Shown piece by piece: positions 58,439 through 64,000 of a DNA stretch of 64,000 nt. Each line of letters opens with the position of its first letter. Within the stretch, counting starts at the first letter, position 1. Below the pieces are notes generated by a model. It searched no databases and was not told the DNA's origin. It saw only the letters and a program-made list of their open reading frames with translations. Both the position numbers and the translations under genes were made by a program. The DNA is from Parafannyhessea umbonata (GTDB lineage: Bacteria > Actinomycetota > Coriobacteriia > Coriobacteriales > Atopobiaceae). The stretch is from contig NZ_JABAGR010000001.1 of NCBI RefSeq assembly GCF_012844235.1, positions 360,634-424,633 of the forward strand. The letters are read 5' to 3'.

Positions 58439-58943
58439 TGTGGCGTTTCGCGGGGAAGGATTCGTGACGGGTCCGACGTGCGGGGAGGAACGGTCGAGTT
58501 TGCAAGTCGACCAACGAGTGCATTCCGATGTTTGTCTCTTCAAGGGAAGATGGGTGCTTACGATACATGGTGAATCGTGCTGTCGTGGCAGCAGATAGCG
58601 TGTGCGAAAAGCTCGAATTTGTCGAAGGGGCAAGAGGTTCACTCCAAGGCAACAGTGGGCTATGGAACCATAATCGGCAAGTAACCTAAACCATAATCAG
58701 TAAGTGGATAAGACCACAATCGATAAGTGAAACTGACCACAATCGATAAGTGAAACTGACCACAATCGGTAAGTGATGGGGCGGAGCCGGGGAATCGTAA
58801 ATCTGACCGCTACTTCCAGCATCAACAACAATCTGCTTCCACGGGATGTTCCAGGGAAGGTTGATTAAGTCGTCCCCTGTGGGCTGGTACAAGGGCGAGG
58901 GCTCAGAACGTATGGGACGGCCTGCGGGCGGAAGACAGGACTT
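58439..58943. other. Non-coding, remnant-like region
   Basis: Apart from the 23-bp repeats (58668-58782) I see no gene in these 505 bp. A short minus-strand open frame at about 58783-58892 runs directly into the repeats and may be a fragment of a lost gene; its product is not recognisable. Composition is AT-richer than most of the window. Confidence 0.5.
58668..58782. repeat. Five tandem copies of a 23-bp repeat
   Basis: Copies begin at 58668, 58691, 58714, 58737 and 58760 with an exact 23-bp period. The core is CCAYAATCRRYAAGT, and copies three and four are identical over 23 bp. Multiple short repeats of this kind occur at the ends of IS21-type elements, so this may be the scar of one; iterons are another reading. 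No transposase is present. Confidence 0.9.
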
Positions 58944-59822
58944 CTAGCGCGCCCGTCCAGTTTCGGCTTGTGCGACCCGACGCCTGTCCTTAGACCTTCT
59001 TGCGGCGATTGCAAAGGCCAACGTCAGCGCAACGTTGAGAACCAATACGACAACGCTTCCCTCGATCTTGCAGGAGCCGCCGGAGAGAAGTGTATTTGCG
59101 GATGGCGTCATGTTGAAGAGGCTGGGGTAGTCGTCTGCCAGGCTCACTCCGCCAAGAATCACGCCGCCGACTATATTCCATATCGCGTGTGCCATGATCG
59201 GCGCCAGCAGCGTTCCCTCCGCCTCGTACAGAGCGGTGGTGAAGAGGCACATGGAGACGACGTTCGCCACCGGCAGCAATCCCGCCTCGAACGCCCCGCC
59301 GTGCATCAGCGTGAACAACGCGGTCGAGACAACGACTGCAACAGGCAAGTTGCAATTGGTCTTCAGCAGCTGATAGATGTACCCGCGCGCAAGAAGCTCC
59401 TGCATTACGACGTTGACGAAGGCGGAAAGCATCCAGAGCCATGGCATCTGGATCATGTTTGCTCCGACAATCGTCAGCTGATGGGTCGCGAGAAGAACTG
59501 CCGCCGCTAGGCCAATCCAGACGGACCCGACGATGAGTCCAACCAGGACTCCCTTACCGGCATGCTCCCTTATCGGAACGGCGACCTTTCGCTTCTCGAT
59601 GAGGACGAACACCACCGTGAGCAGAACCATTGACAGCATGGGGGTCAGCTCGGCAAAAAAGCGCCAGACTGCAGGGTTCTTTGTCGGAATGGTTATCGCC
59701 GTGGTTAGAGCCCACCCCATGAAGAACGCCGCGACTTTAAGGAAGGTGATTGTGTACCTCTTCAATTCGGTGGGACGGTGGGAGGAGAGTGTCTTGTTGT
59801 CCAAACGATCGGACTCTGCCAT
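58944..59822 (-). CDS. CPBP-family intramembrane metalloprotease
   Basis: This roughly 292-residue protein has about eight membrane helices and the CPBP/Abi motifs: QELLARGYIYQLL (motif 1, with Gln-Glu instead of the common Glu-Glu), LFTLMHGG (motif 2, His) and MAHAIWNIVGG (motif 3, His and Asn). CPBP proteins include CAAX prenyl proteases and bacteriocin self-immunity proteins. A perfect TATAAT -10 (minus strand, 59894-59899) lies upstream. ATG 59822 is chosen; TTG 59873 is possible. Base composition is lower in GC than core genes, suggesting acquisition. It converges on no obvious bacteriocin locus. Confidence 0.83.
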   Translation of the reverse strand: MAESDRLDNKTLSSHRPTELKRYTITFLKVAAFFMGWALTTAITIPTKNPAVWRFFAELTPMLSMVLLTVVFVLIEKRKVAVPIREHAGKGVLVGLIVGSVWIGLAAAVLLATHQLTIVGANMIQMPWLWMLSAFVNVVMQELLARGYIYQLLKTNCNLPVAVVVSTALFTLMHGGAFEAGLLPVANVVSMCLFTTALYEAEGTLLAPIMAHAIWNIVGGVILGGVSLADDYPSLFNMTPSANTLLSGGSCKIEGSVVVLVLNVALTLAFAIAARRSKDRRRVAQAETGRAR

Positions 59823-59939
59823 GATCCAGACGTACCTTTCGCCAATACGAATAGTCGGAACAAGAGACGCCAAGGGGCGAGTCTTGCTCCGACATTATAT
59901 GGCTCCGTCTGACAGTTGGGCATTGCCCGACGTGGTGGC

Positions 59940-60446
59940 CTACGCCTTCTCCAGCAGGCGTGCGACTGTGAGCATGGCCTGGTCAAGCTCCGTGCGCTCC
60001 GCAGCGCTTAGGTGCGAGAAGAGCTCGCGTGCCCGCTTTGACCCTTCCTCAATGTGTCGGCCCACGTAGGCGCGGCCCGCGTCGCTGAGGGCGATGACGT
60101 GACTGCGCGCATCGGCGTTATCCGCGCCCTGGCGTACGTAGCCCATCTGCTGCAGTCGGCCGACCATCTTCGACACGTGCTGCTTCGAGGTGCGGAGCTC
60201 TTCCGCCGCCTCGCGCTGACGCAGAGGCCCGTGCTGGTACAGCAGCTCCAGCAGCTCCACCTGCGCCTGGCCAAGCTCCCCGCGGTACGTGTCGCGGTAC
60301 GGCGCCACCACCTTGCGCTCGAACACGACGCGCATGCGGTAGGCGGGGGCCAGGGTCGAGTTGCCCGCGCTCTTCTCGCCCGAGGGCTTTGCCCCCGTTG
60401 TGGCGGCCGCGGCCGTGCCCGCGGCTTCCTGCGTAAGATCCGTCAC
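59940..60446 (-). CDS. MarR-family transcriptional regulator
   Basis: This 168-residue winged-helix regulator has the DNA-binding region LGQAQVELLELLYQHGPLRQREAAEELRTSKQHVSKMVGRLQQMGYV and a wing with DARSHVIALSDAG. The first ~35 residues are an Ala/Thr/Gly-rich extension containing a copy of the dispersed motif at DNA level (60369-60382). GTG 60446 starts two bases before the SDR stop region, with AGGAC upstream, so it is co-transcribed behind the SDR gene. It probably represses this unit through the dyad at 61333-61350. Confidence 0.87.
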   Translation of the reverse strand: MTDLTQEAAGTAAAATTGAKPSGEKSAGNSTLAPAYRMRVVFERKVVAPYRDTYRGELGQAQVELLELLYQHGPLRQREAAEELRTSKQHVSKMVGRLQQMGYVRQGADNADARSHVIALSDAGRAYVGRHIEEGSKRARELFSHLSAAERTELDQAMLTVARLLEKA

Positions 60447-60447
60447 G

Positions 60448-61248
60448 CTACCAGGTCCTGGAGCCGGCGGAGCGGAACTGCGCCACGGTGGGCGCGTGCG
60501 AGTTGAGGCCGCCGTCCACGTTGATGACCTGGCCCGTGACGTAGGCGCTCTCGTCGGAGGCGAAGTACGTGCAGGCATGTGCGATGTCCGCGGGGCTGCC
60601 GTAGCGGTTGACCTCGATGTTGCTCAGGAAGACGTCCTTCAGCTGCTGCGGAACGTGTGCCTCGTTCTGCGGCGTCACGATGAGGCCCGGGCGCACGCAG
60701 TTGCAGCGGATGTTCTGCTTGCCGTACTGCAGCGCGACGGACGACGTGAGCATGTCCACGCCGGCCTTGCTGCACGCATACGCGGTCGACCCCAGGTCGC
60801 CAGATATCGACGCCATGGAGCCGATGTTCACGATCGAGCCGCCGCCGGCCTCGATCATGTATGGAAGCACTGCCTTTATCGCATAGAACGTACCACGCAC
60901 GCCAGAGGCGAACATCGCGTCCCAGTCCTCGAGCGAAATCTCGTCCACGCGACCGTCCTTCAGCCCCACGCCCGCGGCATTGTTGACCAGGATGTCGATG
61001 CGGCCGTGGTCGCGCGCCGTGTCCGCAAAGAGCGCGTCCACCGTGGAGAGGTCCGTCAGGTCCATGCGGTGGAAGCTCGCGCTGCCGCCTTCGGCCACGA
61101 TCTGCTCCACCACCTCCTGGCCGCGCGCCTCGCGCCTGCCGCACACCACGACGTGCGCGCCCTCCGCCGCGAACTCCCGCGCGATGCCGATTCCGATGCC
61201 GCTGGTAGAGCCCGTGACCACCGCGACCTTGCCCTTGAGCCTGTCCAT
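60448..61248 (-). CDS. Short-chain dehydrogenase/reductase (classical SDR)
   Basis: This 266-residue classical SDR has cofactor loop TGSTSGIGIG (residues about 13-22), NNAAG, catalytic Ser in IVNIGSMAS and the YACSK active site (Tyr and Lys). The CGRREARG segment after strand 2 suggests NADP(H) preference. Substrate unknown; gut anaerobe homologues include hydroxysteroid dehydrogenases and 3-oxoacyl reductases, and nothing here decides between them. ATG 61248 follows AAGGAGG. It is the first gene of the SDR-marR unit. Confidence 0.9.
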   Translation of the reverse strand: MDRLKGKVAVVTGSTSGIGIGIAREFAAEGAHVVVCGRREARGQEVVEQIVAEGGSASFHRMDLTDLSTVDALFADTARDHGRIDILVNNAAGVGLKDGRVDEISLEDWDAMFASGVRGTFYAIKAVLPYMIEAGGGSIVNIGSMASISGDLGSTAYACSKAGVDMLTSSVALQYGKQNIRCNCVRPGLIVTPQNEAHVPQQLKDVFLSNIEVNRYGSPADIAHACTYFASDESAYVTGQVINVDGGLNSHAPTVAQFRSAGSRTW

Positions 61249-61332
61249 GCTGCCTCCTTCTGTAAAGGTGTTCCGGCGGCGGCGTGGTGCCGCACGCCGT
61301 CCGCTGCTGATGGCAAGATACCCACGCCCTAA

Positions 61333-61350
61333 AGTAATATACGTATGACT
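61333..61350. promoter_or_regulatory. Candidate MarR operator
   Basis: AGTAATATACGTATGACT is an 18-bp imperfect palindrome of pattern AGTnATAnnnnTATnACT, midway between the divergent SDR-marR unit and the peptidase gene. Size and symmetry suit a MarR dimer, and it lies in the only AT-rich stretch of the region. Confidence 0.5.
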
Positions 61351-61521
61351 AAAACCAGGCAAGAAAAGCTACATAACGTGGGCTCCAGCCCTGTCCCGAG
61401 CTTGCGATTTCCCGTGTTGCATGCGCCCGAGTGGCTGTCCGCGCCACAAGGCGGCTGCGCTCGCGTGCTATGCTTCGAGTCGTCACATCCTGAACGAACG
61501 ACCAAGAATCCGGGAGGAAAC

Positions 61522-62871
61522 ATGGACGAGATGAGCAGCATCACCCCCGAGGACCTCGCCGCGTCGCGCGAGGGCTTCGCGTCCGAGCGCGTGAACGAGG
61601 TTGCGAAGAACGCCGTGACCGCAAGTGGCATCCGCGCCGCCGCGCGACGCCCCGAGGGCGTCGCCGCAAACGCGCTGGGCTTCGACCTCGAGGTCACGCA
61701 GGGCGACCGCTGCGACCAGGAGCGCTCCGGCCGCTGCTGGATGTTCGCGAGCCTCAACACCATGCGCTACCGCGTGATCAAGAAGTACAACCTCAAGACC
61801 TTCGAGCTCTCTCAGGCTTACCCGCTGTTCTGGGACAAGCTCGAGAAGAGCAACTGGTTCCTGCAGAACATCCTCGACACCCTGGACGAGCCCCTCGACG
61901 GCCGCCTCGTGTCCTTCCTGCTTGCGGACCCCATCGGCGACGGCGGCCAGTGGGACATGTTCCGCAGCCTCGTGAAGAAGTACGGCGTGGTGCCGAAGGA
62001 GGCCATGCCCGAGACCGCCTGCTCCAGGAACACCCGCGAGCTCGACCGCTACCTCACGCGCTACCTGCGCGGAGCAGCCAAGCGCCTGCGCCAGAGCCAC
62101 GAGGCCGGCGTGGGTACGGACGACCTGCTTGCCATGAAGAAACAGATGATGGAAGAGGTCTATCGCCTACTGGCAGTGTGCCTGGGCGAGCCGCCCGCGT
62201 CCTTCTCCGTGCGCCTTCGTGACAAGGACCAGAAGCTCGCGCTTTCCGGCACGTTCACGCCGCAGGAGTTCTTCAAGACCGCCGTGGACATGGACGTCGA
62301 CGCGTACGTCTCGCTCATCAGCGCGCCCACGGCGGACAAGCCCTTTGGCCACACGTACACGGTCAGCCGCCTGGGCAACGTGTGGGAGGACCACGGCGTG
62401 CGCTACCTCAACCTGCCGCCCGCGGAGCTCAAGCGCGTGGCCATCGCGCAGCTTAAGGACGACCTGCCCGTGTGGTTTGGCTGCGACGTCGCGCAAAGCT
62501 ATCTGCAAGACGAGGGCATCATGGACACGGCGGCGCTCGACGTGGACGCGCTCTTCGGATTTCCCGTGGAGGGCTGCATGGACAAGGCCGAGCGCCTGGA
62601 CTACGGCGAGAGCCTCATGACCCACGCCATGGTGCTGGAGGGCGTCCGCCTGGACGAGAAGGGCGAGCCCACGCTCTGGAAGGTGGAGAACTCCTGGGGC
62701 AAGGACCATGGTCGCGACGGCTTCGACACGCTGTCCGACGCATGGTTTGACGAGTACGTCTACCAGGTGGTCGTCGACAAGAAGTACCTGACGGAGGAGG
62801 AGCGTCACACCTACGATACCGAGGAGCCCACGGTGCTCGCCCCGTGGGACCCGATGGGCTCTCTCGCGTAG
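61522..62871 (+). CDS. pepC: Aminopeptidase C / bleomycin hydrolase family (peptidase C1B)
   Basis: This 449-residue cytoplasmic papain-fold aminopeptidase has Gln66/Cys72 in DQERSGRCWMF, His in MTHAMVLEG (about 366) and Asn in VENSWGKDHG (about 389), the full C1B triad plus oxyanion Gln. Length fits PepC/Blh hexamers that degrade peptides from inside the barrel. It supports amino-acid fermentation from peptides. ATG 61522 follows GGGAGGAAA. It is divergent from the SDR-marR unit and ends at a strong terminator. Confidence 0.93.
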   Translation: MDEMSSITPEDLAASREGFASERVNEVAKNAVTASGIRAAARRPEGVAANALGFDLEVTQGDRCDQERSGRCWMFASLNTMRYRVIKKYNLKTFELSQAYPLFWDKLEKSNWFLQNILDTLDEPLDGRLVSFLLADPIGDGGQWDMFRSLVKKYGVVPKEAMPETACSRNTRELDRYLTRYLRGAAKRLRQSHEAGVGTDDLLAMKKQMMEEVYRLLAVCLGEPPASFSVRLRDKDQKLALSGTFTPQEFFKTAVDMDVDAYVSLISAPTADKPFGHTYTVSRLGNVWEDHGVRYLNLPPAELKRVAIAQLKDDLPVWFGCDVAQSYLQDEGIMDTAALDVDALFGFPVEGCMDKAERLDYGESLMTHAMVLEGVRLDEKGEPTLWKVENSWGKDHGRDGFDTLSDAWFDEYVYQVVVDKKYLTEEERHTYDTEEPTVLAPWDPMGSLA

Positions 62872-62920
62872 GCATGCCGTTGCGTTGCTGTTGGCGCCTG
62901 TAACAGGCGCGATAGAAGAT

Positions 62921-62956
62921 GATCGCCAGCCCCAGAAAGCTCTGAGGCTGGCGATC
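62921..62956 (+). terminator. Terminator of pepC
   Basis: GATCGCCAGCC (62921-62931) pairs with GGCTGGCGATC (62946-62956), followed by TTGTTGT. Confidence 0.85.
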
Positions 62957-63011
62957 TTGTTGTAATGGCTGGCAGCGTGCCTGCCACGTCAGTTGCCTGC
63001 GCTGGCAGCGT

Positions 63012-63116
63012 TTAGTGAAGCCAAGCCGCGGTGCAGCTGGTTACGTAGGTAATAACAGTAAGTGCGGCGATGATTATTCCTGCGACGGCAGCAATCAATC
63101 CAATTAACTTGCTCAT
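63012..63116 (-). CDS. 34-residue single-TM microprotein
   Basis: ATG 63116 opens a 34-residue frame that begins MSKLIGLIAAVAGIIIAAL, has one hydrophobic helix, and ends in a short polar tail with one Cys. It starts 16 bp downstream of the DUF4230 stop on the same strand, behind a weak GTGAGAAAC site. Both this gene and its neighbour are AT-rich compared with the window. The hydrophobicity pattern and codon-phase bias argue that it is real. Function unknown; it may assist the DUF4230 membrane protein. Confidence 0.5.
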   Translation of the reverse strand: MSKLIGLIAAVAGIIIAALTVITYVTSCTAAWLH

Positions 63117-63131
63117 GTTTCTCACATCTTT

Positions 63132-63914
63132 CTATGATCTCCAGTTGATCTTTACCTTGACCTTTGATCCAAAAGTGCCTCTCAGCATCGTCTGAATATT
63201 CTGCTGAGCAAACACTTTTGCCTGGTCGATCAGTCCGCCTTTCACGGCGTTTTTGTCGCTTTCCTCTTTGCACGTCTTCTCGAGTTCGACCACGCTCTTT
63301 GGGTCTATGGGATTGAATATGTTGTTCTCCTCGTCATAAATATCGGTTTTATCCATGTCAGGCGTGTTCGAGATGATCTTGGGGGCATCGAGCTCCACGA
63401 CGACGCTCTGCGGCTTACCGCTCTTGTCGACGTCCTTTCGGACGATCGTGGCGGTCTTCAGGTCGACGCCTGCCTGTATGGTGCCAACGTAGCGCAGGTA
63501 GTACCTGTTCCTGGTAAAGGGGAGGTTGAACTTATCGAGAAGGTCGCGGTTAGAGGTCTCGACCTTCTGGTAGAGATCGTACTGCTGACTTGCGCATACG
63601 AGCGTGTTCTGGGCACGGATCTGCTCGAAGACCGCGTCGACGGTAAAGACTCTCTCGTTCCTCGCTTCGCGGCTGCTTTCCTGCGACTTGCTCGTATTTA
63701 TCGCTGCGCCGATTCTGTAGCCCACGTTGGCGCCCAAAACAACCAGCACGATGGCAACAACGAGAAAGAGAACCTTGTTGCTGCGTATCGTATTAACGAT
63801 GTTACGAAACCTCATACGCTTCGCCTTGAGGGTCGAGCGGGCTTCGGAATGCTGTTCAACGTAGTGCTCCCCGGGACTTTCATCAACGGGGAGGTCCTCG
63901 GTGTCCTGTTCCAT
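63132..63914 (-). CDS. DUF4230-type membrane-anchored protein
   Basis: This 260-residue protein has an acidic cytoplasmic N-terminus (about 45 residues), one membrane helix (VLFLVVAIVLVVLGANVGYRIG, about 50-71) and an extracytoplasmic domain. That domain has the features of DUF4230: RYYLRYVGTIQAGVDLKTATI, then a VVVELDAPKIISNTPD strand and a C-terminal AQQNIQTMLRGTFGSKVKVKI. ATG 63914 follows GGAAGGAAGAG; a longer start at 63953 is less supported. Role unknown. GC content is clearly lower than in most of the window, which suggests horizontal transfer. Confidence 0.78.
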   Translation of the reverse strand: MEQDTEDLPVDESPGEHYVEQHSEARSTLKAKRMRFRNIVNTIRSNKVLFLVVAIVLVVLGANVGYRIGAAINTSKSQESSREARNERVFTVDAVFEQIRAQNTLVCASQQYDLYQKVETSNRDLLDKFNLPFTRNRYYLRYVGTIQAGVDLKTATIVRKDVDKSGKPQSVVVELDAPKIISNTPDMDKTDIYDEENNIFNPIDPKSVVELEKTCKEESDKNAVKGGLIDQAKVFAQQNIQTMLRGTFGSKVKVKINWRS

Positions 63915-63978
63915 TTCTCTTCCTTCCAAGTGGTATGCGTGACCCGTCGCCATGTTTTCTCACCCTAGTTGAGAGGTC

Positions 63979-64000
63979 GGGGGGGGGGGGGGGGGGGGGG
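63979..64000. repeat. Poly-G run at the window edge
   Basis: Twenty-two consecutive G residues reach the end of the window. A run this long is unlike anything else here. It may be a sequencing or contig-end artefact (dark-cycle poly-G) or a real homopolymer upstream of the DUF4230 gene. Confidence 0.9.

Larger units (their letters stand above)
3357..60382. repeat. Dispersed motif GGGCGAGAAG followed by RRC (27 or more copies)
   Basis: The 9-mer GGCGAGAAG or its complement starts near 3357, 3621, 5173, 7277, 11086, 12271, 13626, 16586, 21410, 21528, 21793, 25921, 27908, 29864, 30410, 30468, 33054, 34987, 36140, 45108, 46698, 52021, 52036, 53481, 53512, 57329 and 60369. Both strands are used about equally. 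Most copies extend to GGGCGAGAAG plus GAC, AAC, AGC or GGC. Near copies with one change are also common (for example 21988, 23261, 45761, 55557, 59489). About one would be expected by chance at this base composition (rough hand estimate). Function unknown. Confidence 0.85.

Noticed and set aside
58686..58892. 68-residue minus-strand open frame as an IS21 protein fragment
   Set aside because: Half of it translates the 23-bp repeats and the rest matches nothing I can name, so I did not call it a gene.
60361..61332. Long plus-strand open frame over the MarR/SDR genes
   Set aside because: A shadow of the high-GC minus-strand genes; the minus strand has intact SDR and MarR motifs.
1..64000. tRNA or rRNA genes
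   Set aside because: I scanned for T-loop-like GTTCGAATC patterns with acceptor pairing and for rRNA-like stretches and found none.

Overview
The window comes from a high-GC, Gram-positive, anaerobic actinobacterium. Gene content and codon use fit class Coriobacteriia, most likely an Olsenella-like member of the Atopobiaceae; this is inferred from protein character, not from a search. Supporting signs are an anaerobic sulfite reductase (asrABC), a monomeric [FeFe] hydrogenase with group-B-type H-cluster loops, a pyrophosphate-type phosphofructokinase, an apparently non-discriminating aspartyl-tRNA synthetase, and a short-form NAD synthesis operon ending in its own NiaR repressor. No rRNA, tRNA, CRISPR array or intact insertion sequence was found.

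Layout. 1-330: array of ~55-bp GTAC-bounded dyad repeats. 0.3-9.5 kb, mostly minus strand: Ski2-like helicase, LysR plus old-yellow-enzyme pair, small proteins, GNAT, ATP-grasp enzyme, and an esterase with a histone-H1-like tail. 9.8-15.6 kb: MetY, flavoproteins, PPi-type PFK, mannose-6-phosphate isomerase. 15.7-19.6 kb: an AlkA-Ogt fusion, LOG protein, Crp-type regulator, and two gene relics (a DUF1905-like fragment and a methyltransferase with an in-frame stop). 19.6-21.9 kb: LtaS-type phosphoglycerol transferase. 22.1-25.9 kb: polar amino-acid ABC operon ending in a Cys-cluster microprotein. 26.1-29.0 kb: Pit phosphate permease, DUF47 partner, NlpC/P60-like protein, phosphopantetheinyl transferase. 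29.1-31.7 kb: membrane acyltransferase with two SGNH domains, the second degenerate. 31.8-38.5 kb: threonine aldolase, asrABC, IlvE, a Gfo/Idh/MocA dehydrogenase. 38.5-42.3 kb: nadA-nadB-nadC-niaR behind a promoter overlapped by a palindrome. 42.3-42.9 kb: second dyad-repeat array. 43.1-46.6 kb: HisRS and two zinc-ribbon membrane proteins. 46.7-52 kb: NhaC antiporter, LysR, RluA-type pseudouridine synthase, [FeFe] hydrogenase. 52.1-55.5 kb: small protein, HAD phosphatase, AspRS. 55.6-59.8 kb, looking less GC-rich: divergent ABC exporter/AraC pair, 23-bp tandem repeats, CPBP protease. 59.9-62.9 kb: MarR-SDR operon divergent from a PepC-like peptidase. 63-64 kb: DUF4230 protein, a 34-residue membrane peptide, and a poly-G run at the window edge.

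How the parts connect. Several loci are self-contained circuits: NiaR with the NAD operon, AraC with the ABC exporter, MarR with SDR/PepC, LysR with NhaC. Sulfur metabolism (Asr, MetY) and redox disposal (hydrogenase, flavoproteins) suit amino-acid fermentation. Envelope functions are represented by LtaS, the OatA-like acyltransferase, the NlpC/P60 protein and the CPBP protease.

The most unusual signals are at DNA level. (1) A short motif, consensus GGGCGAGAAG followed by RRC, occurs at least 27 times by hand count on both strands where about one is expected. It sits between genes and inside genes in several frames, and twice as tight inverted pairs; this pattern resembles known DNA-uptake sequences or Chi-like sites. 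(2) Two arrays of GTAC-bounded dyad repeats about 42 kb apart clearly belong to one repeat family.
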